From Marinosulfonomonas sp. (GTDB lineage: Bacteria > Pseudomonadota > Alphaproteobacteria > Rhodobacterales > Rhodobacteraceae): a DNA stretch of 47,303 nucleotides. The notes under the pieces are model-generated. The model ran no database searches, had not been told where the DNA came from, and saw only the letters and a program-made list of their open reading frames with translations. Below are positions 1-8,445 of this stretch, piece after piece (within the stretch, counting starts at the first letter, position 1; each line of letters begins with the position of its first letter). The stretch lies in NCBI GenBank assembly GCA_026984915.1, contig JALSRG010000066.1, positions 1 to 47,303 of the forward strand. The letters are read 5' to 3'. The position numbers were made by a program, and so were the translations under genes.

Positions 1-14
1 ATTGTACGGTTTAC

Positions 15-1226
15 CTAAATGATGTGGCCTTCCTTGAAGGCGCGCCCTTCCAGAATGCGGTCAACGGATAAATCCGCCAGATCAAGTGTAACAAACCGAT
101 TGAACAGGATCAGCTCGGCAATGCCCCGGCCAACAGCCGGCGCTTGCTGCAAGCCGTGGCCGCTAAACCCGTTCATCAGGTAAAGATTCTGCCAGTTGGG
201 ATGCCGGCCGACAATCGCATTCTGATCCAGCGTGTTATAGGCATAATGGCCCGCCCAGGCAGACAGAACCTTTACGGCGTCAAATGCCGGCGCGCGCGCA
301 TAAAGCCTGGGCCAGATACGGTCTTCGAATTCGTGAAGCGCCGGCTCGAAATCATGCGGATCTGCGGCGCAATCATCTTCCGGCACCGTTGCACATAGCC
401 AGTGCCGGCCCTCCGGACGCAGATAAAACCCGGTGTGGCAAACCATCAATGGCGCATCCGGAAAATGCGCATTTGGCGCATCAATCTGAAAAACCGTTCT
501 TTTTCGGGGCTCTACCGGTATTTCTTCACCTAAATATTGCAGCATGGTTCTGGCGTTGGTGCCTGTGGCATTGATCAGGGTTCCAACAGATAAGGCCCCA
601 TTTTGGGCCAGTTTGACGTCATGAACCTGACCCTTGCTGCCCCGTACACCGATGATTTCATCGTGCAGAAACGCAACCCCATTTTGCCTTGCGGCCTGAC
701 GAAACATCTGCAACAGCCCCATGTTGTCAAACCAGCCCTCATCTTTCTGGCCAAAACTGGCAAGGGCAATATCCTGCACCTGCAACCAGGGAAACCGGTC
801 CTTCAGAGCATTTTGTTCCAGCAGCATTGTTTGTGCGCCCAGGCTCTGCTGCATGGCATGGGCTTGTCTCAGCCTTTGTGCCCCGGCATTGGTTCCGGCA
901 AGCAACAGATAGCCGTTTTCCCTGAGCGCCAGATCATTACCCCCCGGCAGCTTGCCGATTTGATTCTGAATATTTCGTATGAATTCAATGCCAAACCGTG
1001 ATATCTTGACGTTGATGCTTTTGCTGAACTGCTGACGAATGGACGCAACAGAGAGCGCGGTAGAGCTTTGCTTGTGGCTCGGGTCCTGCTCGACAACGCA
1101 AATGCGCAGCCGGCGATCAGACAGGCGTGACAACCAGAATGCGGCGGAACAGCCCATGATGCCGCCGCCTGCAATAACGACGTCTACGCCGGTTTCGCCA
1201 CTCTCAGTCAACTGGTCTTGCTCCAT
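15..1226 (-). CDS. FAD-dependent oxidoreductase, DAO family (FOXRED1-like)
   Basis: Flavoprotein of the glycine/D-amino-acid oxidase (DAO) superfamily. The N-terminus carries the dinucleotide-binding motif GGGIMG at about residues 20-25, followed by a glutamate-ending strand (VVEQD) that would hold the FAD ribose. The stretch SSTALSVASIRQQFS resembles FOXRED1-type members. The C-terminal NGFSGHGLQQAP stretch is the usual second FAD contact of the family. About 403 aa, a normal length. The frame opens with a TTG at 1232, but the ATG at 1226 is the more likely start; its ribosome binding site is weak. It diverges from aroQ across a gap of about 120 bp. The substrate (an amino acid or N-methylated amine) cannot be told from the sequence. 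Confidence 0.85.
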   Translation of the reverse strand: MEQDQLTESGETGVDVVIAGGGIMGCSAAFWLSRLSDRRLRICVVEQDPSHKQSSTALSVASIRQQFSKSINVKISRFGIEFIRNIQNQIGKLPGGNDLALRENGYLLLAGTNAGAQRLRQAHAMQQSLGAQTMLLEQNALKDRFPWLQVQDIALASFGQKDEGWFDNMGLLQMFRQAARQNGVAFLHDEIIGVRGSKGQVHDVKLAQNGALSVGTLINATGTNARTMLQYLGEEIPVEPRKRTVFQIDAPNAHFPDAPLMVCHTGFYLRPEGRHWLCATVPEDDCAADPHDFEPALHEFEDRIWPRLYARAPAFDAVKVLSAWAGHYAYNTLDQNAIVGRHPNWQNLYLMNGFSGHGLQQAPAVGRGIAELILFNRFVTLDLADLSVDRILEGRAFKEGHII

Positions 1227-1345
1227 GATCAATTCTCAAAATGTTGATCCCGCCTTGTTTCTGTGGTTAGTGGCATACTCGACAGTTGCCCTTTTGTTGG
1301 GTAAAACAACTTGTTGTCAAAAACCACTGCAAGAATGGAGGCGCA

Positions 1346-1795
1346 ATGACTTCACTCCTGATCTTGAACGGTCCAAATCTCAACCTGCTGGGAACCCGTC
1401 AGCCGGATGTTTACGGTGTGACCACCCTGCCCCAGATCGAGGCCGATTGTCAGGTCAAGGCGAAGTCTTTGGGAATCAAGCTCGAATTTCTGCAATCCAA
1501 TCACGAAGGAACCCTGATCGACAGCATTCAGGCCGCCCGCGGTGTGTTTGACGGGATCATCCTGAATGCCGGCGCCTATACGCACAGCTCCATCGCCCTG
1601 CGCGATGCGATTGCCTCGGTTGAACTGCCGGTGATTGAACTGCACCTGTCAAATATTCACGCGCGAGAAGATTTTCGGCATCACTCCCATATCGCCCCAG
1701 TTGCCATCGGCCAGATCTGCGGCTTTGGCGCCCACGGTTACAGCCTTTCCATGGACGCCATGGTCGCGCATTTGGCCAGAGTTGGAGGCAAGTAA
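1346..1795 (+). CDS. aroQ: type II 3-dehydroquinate dehydratase
   Basis: Converts 3-dehydroquinate to 3-dehydroshikimate in the shikimate pathway. The protein of 149 aa is the usual size for the small dodecameric type II enzyme. It starts with the family's ILNGPNLNLLG, then RQPDVYG with the catalytic Tyr at about residue 23, NAGAYTH, and ELHLSNIHARE. The ATG at 1346 follows a good GGAGG site; the reading frame extends upstream but without family sequence. The luxR-type gene begins 4 nt after the stop, so the two are probably co-transcribed. Confidence 0.95.
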   Translation: MTSLLILNGPNLNLLGTRQPDVYGVTTLPQIEADCQVKAKSLGIKLEFLQSNHEGTLIDSIQAARGVFDGIILNAGAYTHSSIALRDAIASVELPVIELHLSNIHAREDFRHHSHIAPVAIGQICGFGAHGYSLSMDAMVAHLARVGGK

Positions 1796-1799
1796 CGAG

Positions 1800-2549
1800 A
1801 TGCTGACCTATCTGGAAAAACTGATTTCGGCCAATTCGGTTGAAGAAGTCTGGAGCAACCATACGGAGAAAATGGCGGAATACGGGTTTGACCGGTTGAT
1901 CTATGGCTCGACCCGGTTTCGGACGGACCGTTCGCTGGGCGACCCGCAGGATCATGTGATGCTGACAAACCACGATCCCGCCTATATCGAGCGCTTTATC
2001 AATGGCGGCCTGTTTTTCAACGGCCCCATGGTGCGTTGGGCACTGGACAACGAAGGCAGTTGCAGTTGGCGGCGCGTCAAGGAACGTGAACTGCGCGGCG
2101 ATCTGAGCGAAGCGGAAAAGGCGGTTGTTGCCTTCAACCGCTCCATGGGGGTAACGGCCGGCTATTCTGTCAGCTTCAGGTCGGTTTCCGTGCGCACGAA
2201 AGGCGGCATCGCCCTGACCGCCGAACCTGGCATGACGCAGGACGAGGTGGATGAGCTGTGGAAAGAGTGCGGTTGCGAAATCGAGACCCTCAACAACCTG
2301 CTGCACCTGAAAATTCTGAGCCTGCCGTTTTTCGGGTTGCGCCGGCCTCTCACAGACCGTCAGCGCGAAGCCTTGGAATGGGTTGGCGAGGGCAAGACGA
2401 CACAGGACATTGCCCAGATCATGGGACTGACGCCGGCAACGGTTGAAAAACACCTGCGCCTTGCCCGCACCAATCTGGACGTGGAAACCACCGCCCAGGC
2501 GGTTCTGAAAGCATCCGTTCAAAACCAGATCTTCATTTTGAACGTATAG
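1800..2549 (+). CDS. LuxR-family regulator with autoinducer-binding domain (LuxI-less)
   Basis: A 249-aa regulator with an N-terminal autoinducer-binding-type domain (about 15-165) and a C-terminal LuxR helix-turn-helix (about 180-240: LTDRQREALEWVGEGKTTQDIAQIMGLTPATVEKHL, in which the recognition helix is clear). No luxI-type synthase lies in the window, so it is an apparent solo. By eye, against TraR, the Tyr (AYIERF) and Trp (SCSW) ligand-pocket residues are kept. The Asp that normally contacts the acyl-homoserine lactone amide is replaced (NGP where TraR has LDP), and about four residues are inserted before it. It starts 4 nt after the aroQ stop with the GGAGG inside the aroQ end, so it is translated in close coupling with aroQ. 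Confidence 0.88.
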   Translation: MLTYLEKLISANSVEEVWSNHTEKMAEYGFDRLIYGSTRFRTDRSLGDPQDHVMLTNHDPAYIERFINGGLFFNGPMVRWALDNEGSCSWRRVKERELRGDLSEAEKAVVAFNRSMGVTAGYSVSFRSVSVRTKGGIALTAEPGMTQDEVDELWKECGCEIETLNNLLHLKILSLPFFGLRRPLTDRQREALEWVGEGKTTQDIAQIMGLTPATVEKHLRLARTNLDVETTAQAVLKASVQNQIFILNV

Positions 2550-2601
2550 GCCTACGCCCTGTAGTTCTGCTCCCTCCAGAGCCGCATTATGCATCACGAA
2601 A

Positions 2602-2636
2602 ACGTCAGGTAAGGAATCCCTGACTTTACCTGACGT
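2602..2636 (+). terminator. inverted repeat downstream of the luxR-type gene
   Basis: An 11-bp perfect inverted repeat (ACGTCAGGTAA / TTACCTGACGT) with a 13-nt loop, about 50 nt after the regulator's stop codon. No T-run follows (the next bases are GGGGTAAAGG). It is therefore either a factor-dependent 3' end or a protein-binding palindrome rather than a classic intrinsic terminator. Confidence 0.4.
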
Positions 2637-2840
2637 GGGGTAAAGGTGCATGATCCAGTTGTTCCGTGAGTGGTGGCTTTAGCCAGGGAACATAGGGGGT
2701 CAGTGCCTTGGGCATTGTAAGGCTACTGCCCCCCTTTCCGGGAAACCGGAGGCCGGTTGTGAGGGTGTATTTCTCCGCCAGAGCAACCGGCACCCTAATG
2801 CGTCTTGTCCTCATTTCCCCAAGATGGACGCAGCAAACGG

Positions 2841-2875
2841 AAAACGGTGCAGGCTGCGTAGCCCTGCACCGTTTT
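2841..2875 (-). terminator. bidirectional intrinsic terminator between luxR-type gene and tsf
   Basis: A 13-bp perfect stem (AAAACGGTGCAGG / CCTGCACCGTTTT) around a 9-nt loop. A T-run follows on the plus strand (GTTTTTC) and TTTT on the minus strand. It lies about 100 nt past the tsf stop, and probably ends the rpsB-tsf transcript as well as reads coming from luxR. Confidence 0.85.
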
Positions 2876-2978
2876 TCATTTGCAAAAGCCATTCCCAAGA
2901 CCGCCCGACGAGAAAAGCAGAGCCTGTTAAAGGCCCTGCTTCCGTCAGATTTCAGAACGCATTCGAAAGGTGCCGGGG

Positions 2979-3854
2979 TTACCCCTGCGCGGCCTTTGCA
3001 ACCTCGGCGGCAAAGTCCTCTTCCTTCTTTTCGATACCTTCACCCACTTCGACACGGGCAAAACCGGTAATTTCAACACCGGCTTCCTTCGCGGCTTCTG
3101 CTACGGTCAGGTCAGGATTGACGACAAAAGCCTGCCCCAGCAGCGTGACTTCGGAAAGGTATTTCTTCATCCGTCCGGTGATCATCTTTTCGATCACCTG
3201 CTCGGGTTTGCCGGATTCGCGGGCGATGTCCATCTGAACCTGCTTTTCCTTCTCCAGCACGGCCGGATCCAGATCATCCTCGGACAAGGAGGCCGGATTT
3301 GCCGCCGCGACATGCATGGCAATCTGGCGACCGAAGCCATCATCATTGCCTTTCAGGGCAACGAGAACGCCGATCTTGCCCAAACCCTCGGCGGCCGCAT
3401 TATGCACGTAGGAAACAACGGTTTCCCCTTCCACAACGGCCATGCGGCGAAGCGAAAGGTTTTCACCGATCGTCGCAATCATGTCAGTCACGGTTTCCGC
3501 AACGGATTTGCCATCCAGATCAGCCGCCTTGAGCGCCTCCAGATCAGCCACGCTCAACGCAGTTTCAGCAATGGCATTCACCATATCCTGGAAATCCGCG
3601 TTCTTTGCGACAAAATCGGTTTCCGAATTGACTTCGACGGCCACGCCCTTGCCACCGTCAACCTTGACGGCAACCAGCCCTTCGGCGGCGGTGCGGCCGG
3701 ATTTCTTGGCCGCCTTGGCCAGGCCCTTTGTGCGCAGCCAATCAACGGCGGCGTCCATGTCACCATCGGTTTCCACCAATGCTTTCTTTGCGTCCATCAT
3801 GCCTGCGCCGGTGCTGTCGCGCAGTTCTTTTACCATCGCAGCTGTAATAGCCAT
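2979..3854 (-). CDS. tsf: translation elongation factor Ts
   Basis: Guanine-nucleotide exchange factor for EF-Tu. Its 291 aa match the family. The N-terminal UBA-like module reads [19 protein letters not shown], and the core has the signature [12 protein letters not shown] that contacts EF-Tu. The ATG at 3854 is preceded by AAGGAG. It is the second gene of rpsB-tsf, 76 bp after rpsB, with a small hairpin in the gap. Confidence 0.97.
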   Translation of the reverse strand: MAITAAMVKELRDSTGAGMMDAKKALVETDGDMDAAVDWLRTKGLAKAAKKSGRTAAEGLVAVKVDGGKGVAVEVNSETDFVAKNADFQDMVNAIAETALSVADLEALKAADLDGKSVAETVTDMIATIGENLSLRRMAVVEGETVVSYVHNAAAEGLGKIGVLVALKGNDDGFGRQIAMHVAAANPASLSEDDLDPAVLEKEKQVQMDIARESGKPEQVIEKMITGRMKKYLSEVTLLGQAFVVNPDLTVAEAAKEAGVEITGFARVEVGEGIEKKEEDFAAEVAKAAQG

Positions 3855-3887
3855 GTCGGTACTCCTTGAATTAAGCGAGAAGACTGA

Positions 3888-3907
3888 CCGCGCCGTGAAA
3901 TGCGCGG
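3888..3907 (-). promoter_or_regulatory. hairpin in the rpsB-tsf gap
   Basis: A 6-bp GC stem (CCGCGC / GCGCGG) with an 8-nt loop between rpsB and tsf. No T-run follows, so it is more likely an attenuating or RNA-processing element than a terminator. Confidence 0.3.
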
Positions 3908-3930
3908 CCCATCCTGTTTTACGTCAGGCC

Positions 3931-4896
3931 CTAGCTGGCCGAGGCTTTTTCCCCGGTGTCGGCTTTTTCGTCAGCTTTTTCATCGGCTTTTTCCGTCTCG
4001 GCCTTGGCGGGTTCCTCGGCGGGCGCGTCCTCCTTGGCGGCTTTCTTCGCCTTTGGCGCGGCCTTGGCTTTCGGCTCTGCCTTGGCCTCCGGTTCGGATT
4101 TATCGGCGGGTTTTTCCGCAGATTTTTCCTCGGCTGCCGGTGTTTCCGCAAGAACCTCTTCTACCGGGGCTTCTTCCATTGCGCCCAGATCGACACCTGC
4201 TGCGCCCAGTTGCGCAGACATGCCGTCAAGTGCGGCGCGGGCGGCCAGATCGCAATAAAGCGCAATGGCACGGGCGGCATCGTCATTGCCCGGAATGATA
4301 TAATCCACACCGTCCGGCGAACAGTTCGTGTCAACGACAGCCACAACCGGAATGCCCAGCTTGTTGGCTTCGGCCACGGCAAGGTCTTCCTTGTTGACAT
4401 CGATGACGAACAGCAAGTCCGGCACGCCGCCCATGTCGCGAATGCCGCCCAGCGTGGCCTGCAGCTTGGCCTGCTCACGCGTCATGCCCAACAGTTCCTT
4501 TTTCGTCAGACCTTCGGTGCCGGCTTCCAGCTTTTCGTCCAGTGCCTTCAGGCGTTTGATCGAGTTGGAAACGGTTTTCCAGTTGGTCAGGGTGCCCCCC
4601 AGCCAGCGGTGGTTCATGTAATACTGTGCGCATTGCTCTGCGGCTTCGGCAATCGGGCGCTGTGCCTGGCGCTTGGTGCCGACAAACAGCACACGCCCGC
4701 CTTTGGCAACGGTGTCATGGATCGCCTGCAGGGCCGCGTCCAGCATCGGCACGGTCTGGGTCAGATCAATGATGTGGATACCATTGCGGCTGCCGTAGAT
4801 AAACGGGGCCATTTTCGGGTTCCAGCGCTGTGTCTGGTGGCCAAAATGCACGCCAGCTTCCAGCAGCTGGCGCATGGTGAATTCAGGAATCGCCAT
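3931..4896 (-). CDS. rpsB: 30S ribosomal protein S2 with long acidic/lysine-alanine tail
   Basis: Small-subunit protein S2. The ATG at 4896 follows GGAAAGGAAA and gives [29 protein letters not shown], the usual S2 start; the frame runs on upstream without S2 sequence. The core (about 1-243) has [19 protein letters not shown] and the [12 protein letters not shown] stretch. The product is 321 aa, longer than the usual 240-260. The extra C-terminal part (about 244-321) is a low-complexity run of Ala, Lys, Glu and Pro with [12 protein letters not shown] repeats, probably disordered. It is the first gene of rpsB-tsf. Confidence 0.97.
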   Translation of the reverse strand: MAIPEFTMRQLLEAGVHFGHQTQRWNPKMAPFIYGSRNGIHIIDLTQTVPMLDAALQAIHDTVAKGGRVLFVGTKRQAQRPIAEAAEQCAQYYMNHRWLGGTLTNWKTVSNSIKRLKALDEKLEAGTEGLTKKELLGMTREQAKLQATLGGIRDMGGVPDLLFVIDVNKEDLAVAEANKLGIPVVAVVDTNCSPDGVDYIIPGNDDAARAIALYCDLAARAALDGMSAQLGAAGVDLGAMEEAPVEEVLAETPAAEEKSAEKPADKSEPEAKAEPKAKAAPKAKKAAKEDAPAEEPAKAETEKADEKADEKADTGEKASAS

Positions 4897-5128
4897 TTCA
4901 GTTTCCTTTCCGGTTTCAATCCTTGGCGCGGCCATACAGGGCAGATGCCCAACCGGCGGACCAAACGGGATTTCTCCCCGCACGGCCCAAACCTCGCCTG
5001 TGAAGTGTACGCGCATTTAGCCCAATGCCCCCTGCCCTGCAACCCCTTTTATGCCGGATGGCCATATTTGCGGCGCGGGGCTGTGCTTGGCGCTTGCCAG
5101 CCGGGGCCATTCAGGCCAATACCATTGT

Positions 5129-6031
5129 ATGACAGAGACCCAGGAAATACCGGACATCCTGTGTGTCGGATCCGTCCTGTGGGATGTGATCGGACGCAGC
5201 GCCAGCCATATGCGGCTGGGCTCGGATGTTCCGGGCCGTATCACGCGCCAGCCGGGCGGGGTTGCAATGAATATCGCCATGACACTGCGCCGGTTCGGGC
5301 TGACCCCCGCCCTGCTGACCAACATCGGCCGGGACAGCGAGGGGCAGGATCTGTTTTCAACCTGTCAGGAATTCGGGCTGATCACCCGCTATATCCACCA
5401 GTCCGACGATTTGCCGACAGACCGGTATATGGCCATCGAAGGGGCGAACGGGTTGATCGCCGCCATTGCCGACGCGCATTCGCTGGAAGCCGCCGGCGAC
5501 AAGATACTCCGCCCCCTGACAGATGGGCCGCTGGGAAATGCCGAACACCCCTTTCGCGGATTGATTGCGCTGGACGGCAATCTCACCCAGAAACTGCTGC
5601 TTCAGATCGCCCATGATCCGGCATTTGGCCTGGCGGATCTGCGGATTGCACCGGCATCGCCCGGCAAGGCCGAGCGTTTGCAGCCCTTGCTGTCACATGC
5701 GCATGCAACGCTTTATCTGAACCTCGAGGAGGCCGGTATCCTGTGCCAGTCGCAGTTTGCCGATTCCGCCAGCGGCGCCAGGGCCCTGCTGGCGCGCGGC
5801 GCGCACAGGGTTGTTGTCACCGACGGCGGCAAACCGGTCAGTCTGGCCGACAGCGACGGTATTCTGACCATGACACCGCCCGAGGTTCTGGTGACCCGTG
5901 TGACCGGCGCGGGTGATACCTTCATGGCGGCGCATATCGTCGCCGAAAAGCGGGGCGAAAGCCGCACCGCGGCGCTCAAGACCGCCCTGCAGGCCGCCGC
6001 CAATTACGTATCCGGAGAAACACCGCTATGA
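5129..6031 (+). CDS. psuK: PfkB-family kinase, probable pseudouridine kinase
   Basis: A ribokinase-like (PfkB) sugar kinase of 300 aa. The N-terminal glycine pair PGGVAMNIAMTLRRFG and the C-terminal anion-hole/catalytic motif VTGAGDTFMAA (Asp as base) are both present. Its ATG at 5129 opens MTETQEIPDILCVGSVLWD. The stop codon overlaps the psuG start (ATGA at 6028-6031), and this coupling to the pseudouridine-5'-phosphate glycosidase points to pseudouridine as substrate. The substrate is inferred from the neighbour, not from the sequence alone. Confidence 0.88.
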   Translation: MTETQEIPDILCVGSVLWDVIGRSASHMRLGSDVPGRITRQPGGVAMNIAMTLRRFGLTPALLTNIGRDSEGQDLFSTCQEFGLITRYIHQSDDLPTDRYMAIEGANGLIAAIADAHSLEAAGDKILRPLTDGPLGNAEHPFRGLIALDGNLTQKLLLQIAHDPAFGLADLRIAPASPGKAERLQPLLSHAHATLYLNLEEAGILCQSQFADSASGARALLARGAHRVVVTDGGKPVSLADSDGILTMTPPEVLVTRVTGAGDTFMAAHIVAEKRGESRTAALKTALQAAANYVSGETPL

Positions 6032-6939
6032 CCATCCCCCTGCACTTCTGCGACGAGGTGAAAGCCGCCCGCGACAACGGCAAGCCCATCGTGGCGCTGG
6101 AGAGCACGATCATAACCCACGGCATGCCCTATCCGCAGAATGTGGAAACCGCCCGCAAGGTCGAGGCCTGCGTGCGTGACTGCGGTGCGGTTCCGGCGAC
6201 GATCGCCGTCATCGAGGGCCGCCTTCACATCGGGCTGGAAGCGGCCGCCCTCAACCGCCTTGGCCAGGCGGATAATGTCGCCAAGCTTTCGCGGGCCGAT
6301 ATGGCGGCCTGCCTTGCCGCCGGAAAAACCGGCGCCACCACGGTTGCCGCCACCATGATCGCCGCACATCTTGCGGGCATTCAGACCTTTGCCACCGGCG
6401 GCATCGGCGGGGTTCACCGCGGGGCGGAAACCAGTTTCGATGTTTCGGCAGATCTTTACGAACTGGCGCAAACGCCGGTCACTGTGGTTGCCGCCGGCGT
6501 CAAGGCCATACTGGATATCCCCAAAACGCTGGAGATGCTGGAAACGCTGGGTGTGCCGGTCATTACCCATGCCCAGGATGATTTTCCGGCCTTCTGGTCA
6601 CGATCCTGCGGATTGCCCGGCCCGCTGCGCATGGACGATCCTGCCGAAATCGCGCAGGCGCAGGTTCTGCGTGGGCAGTTGGGGCTGCCCGGCGGGCAAC
6701 TGGTGGCCAATCCCGTCCCGGCCGAAAGCGAGATCCCCCGGCAGGAAATGGAACCGATCATCCGTCAGGCGCTTGCCGATGCACAAGCCGAACAGGTGAA
6801 CGCCAAGGCCGTGACCCCGTTCCTGCTTCAGCGCATTTTTGAAATAACCGAAGGCAGATCGCTGCGCACCAATATCGCGCTGGTGTTGAACAACGCACGT
6901 CTTGCGGCGGCAATTGCCCACGCCTTCTGCCGGCTTTGA
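6028..6939 (+). CDS. psuG: pseudouridine-5'-phosphate glycosidase
   Basis: Splits pseudouridine 5'-phosphate into uracil and ribose 5-phosphate. The 303-aa protein has the family start VALESTIITHGMPYPQN, the Mn-site region, ATGGIGGVHRGAETSFDVSADL and GVPVITHAQDDFPAFWS. The start overlaps the psuK stop by 4 nt, so the two work as a catabolic pair. No pseudouridine transporter or regulator lies next to it. Confidence 0.95.
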   Translation: MTIPLHFCDEVKAARDNGKPIVALESTIITHGMPYPQNVETARKVEACVRDCGAVPATIAVIEGRLHIGLEAAALNRLGQADNVAKLSRADMAACLAAGKTGATTVAATMIAAHLAGIQTFATGGIGGVHRGAETSFDVSADLYELAQTPVTVVAAGVKAILDIPKTLEMLETLGVPVITHAQDDFPAFWSRSCGLPGPLRMDDPAEIAQAQVLRGQLGLPGGQLVANPVPAESEIPRQEMEPIIRQALADAQAEQVNAKAVTPFLLQRIFEITEGRSLRTNIALVLNNARLAAAIAHAFCRL

Positions 6940-6993
6940 ACCGAGGCCGGCAGAGCTGTTGCAGTTCATTCCGTCGCAGCCTAGATTGCCCCC

Positions 6994-7713
6994 ATGGAAA
7001 AAGAACCACCAAATGAAATTCCGGAAACGCTGCATGGGCGACGCAGACGCCGCCTGTTTTCCGGGCTGCGCAACAGTTTTCTCACCGGTCTGGTCGTGGT
7101 GGCCCCGATCGGGCTGACCATCTGGCTGATGTGGGCCTTTGTCGGCTGGGTCGATAACCTGGTCTTGCAATTTGTTCCCGAGCAATATCAGCCGAAGAAT
7201 TACATCGGGATTGATTTGCGTGGTGTCGGCGCCATCATCTTCCTGTTTTTCACGATTTTTGTCGGCTGGCTGGCCAAAGGGATGATCGGCCGCTCGCTGA
7301 TCCGTTTCGGCGAGAGCCTGGTTGAGCGCATGCCTGTCGTCAGATCCATTTACAACGGCCTGAAGCAGATTGCCGAAACCGTCTTTGCCCAGTCGGAAAC
7401 CTCGTTTGACAAGGCCTGCCTCGTTGAATATCCGCGCAAGGGCATCTGGGCCATTGCCTTCATTTCAACCACGGCCAAGGGTGAAATCCGCAATCGCGTC
7501 CCGGTTGACGAAGAGATCGAGAGCGTGTTTCTGCCGACCACGCCCAATCCGACCTCGGGCTTTTTGCTGTTTGTGCCGAAATCCGACGTGATCATTCTGG
7601 ATATGACGGTAGAAGACGCGGCAAAACTGGTCATTTCCGCAGGTCTGGTCTATCCGAACGGGAACGCAGTTGAGACTGTCGAGAACCCGGCGATCCAGGC
7701 TGCGCAGAAATAA
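6994..7713 (+). CDS. DUF502 family membrane protein
   Basis: A 239-aa protein of the DUF502 family, of unknown function. After a basic N-terminus (GRRRRRL) there are two transmembrane segments (about 28-52 and 76-98). A soluble domain follows, with the family stretches VERMPVVRSIYNGLKQ, VEYPRKGIWAIAFIS and PTTPNPTSGFLLFVP. It begins 54 bp after psuG and may be co-transcribed, but nothing ties it to pseudouridine. Confidence 0.88.
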   Translation: MEKEPPNEIPETLHGRRRRRLFSGLRNSFLTGLVVVAPIGLTIWLMWAFVGWVDNLVLQFVPEQYQPKNYIGIDLRGVGAIIFLFFTIFVGWLAKGMIGRSLIRFGESLVERMPVVRSIYNGLKQIAETVFAQSETSFDKACLVEYPRKGIWAIAFISTTAKGEIRNRVPVDEEIESVFLPTTPNPTSGFLLFVPKSDVIILDMTVEDAAKLVISAGLVYPNGNAVETVENPAIQAAQK

Positions 7714-7881
7714 GCTCTGCATGGAAAACGCCGGCAGTTTTACAGCCCGGCCCCAGGGACAGCCTTATTCGGATCAGGCTTGCCACATTGGCTTAAATAA
7801 TTTGGTAAAAATATTTGCAAAACCTGTTAACGCTGTTATCATTTCACGGGTAGATGATAACTAATTAAAAAGGGCACATAA

Positions 7882-8103
7882 ATGAAAAAAATTGCAACAG
7901 CAGCTTTGATTGCCACACTGGCAACACCCAGCCTTGCCGGCGGTATGGCGGAACCGATGATGGAACCGGAAGTGATCGCCGAAGATACAGCAGCCTCAAG
8001 TGGTGGCGGCCTGCTGATCCCGATCTTTCTGGTGATCTTGCTGGCCGCAGCAGTAAGTGCTGGTGGTGGTGGCAGTGCCGCTGTTCCGCCGCCGGCAGTA
8101 TAG
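7882..8103 (+). CDS. 73-aa signal-peptide/membrane peptide, unknown function
   Basis: A short gene of unknown function. Residues 1-19 look like a signal peptide (MKKIATAALIATLATPSLA, with cleavage likely after SLA). An acidic, Met-rich linker follows, then a hydrophobic segment (LLIPIFLVILLAAAV) and a glycine/proline tail. AAAAAGGG stands just before the ATG, and the region in front is unusually AT-rich for this genome. The strong terminator at 8142-8175 closes it as a single-gene unit. Gene reality is supported by the signal peptide, the site and the terminator together. Confidence 0.75.
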   Translation: MKKIATAALIATLATPSLAGGMAEPMMEPEVIAEDTAASSGGGLLIPIFLVILLAAAVSAGGGGSAAVPPPAV

Positions 8104-8445
8104 TTTTGGTTCGATCAGTAGAATAAACTTTTCATGCCAAGAAAGAGGGGGCGTTCAATTGAATGCTCCCTCTTTTTCGCGGGGGCTAAAGCCTGATATT
8201 TGCCAGACCCGCGAAACCTTCGTGTGACGGCCCGCAATTCTTTCCAGCACGGCATGTGGAACAAAGCGCCGATTTGGCGCCGCGCCATTGCACACAGCAT
8301 TTTACCTTTGCCCGTTAATTTCCGCCCACATTCGCTCTTTACGATCAGTTTTCCGCTGGTTAACTGTAGCCGGCCCGGAATACCTGCGCGCGGCATTCAA
8401 GGCTACCTGTCACACTTGGCAACCCATTCAGATCGGACAGCACGC
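8104..8445. other. intergenic region before the oxidoreductase-SelD gene
   Basis: 342 bp. The first part holds the terminator at 8142-8175. The rest (8176-8445) is open in frame with the downstream gene but lacks protein family sequence, so I treat it as leader and promoter region. I found no clear promoter motif in it. Confidence 0.6.
8142..8175 (+). terminator. intrinsic terminator of the 73-aa peptide gene
   Basis: A 17-bp stem with only two G-U pairs (AAAGAGGGGGCGTTCAA with TTGAATGCTCCCTCTTT) and almost no loop, running into TTTTTC. It sits 38 nt after the stop codon. It is one of the two strongest intrinsic terminators in the window. Confidence 0.88.

Larger units (their letters stand above)
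2550..2978. other. intergenic region between convergent luxR-type gene and tsf
   Basis: 429 bp without a credible gene. It holds the inverted repeat at 2602-2636 and the strong terminator hairpin at 2841-2875. The open frames that cross it run through the terminator and have no recognisable protein character. Confidence 0.7.

Noticed and set aside
2626-2898. A 90-codon minus-strand frame downstream of tsf
   Set aside because: It runs through the strong terminator at 2841-2875 and has no protein character.
3442-5616. A 724-codon open frame on the plus strand across rpsB and tsf
   Set aside because: It is antisense to two certain genes and the translation has the composition of a shadow frame; rpsB and tsf explain the region.
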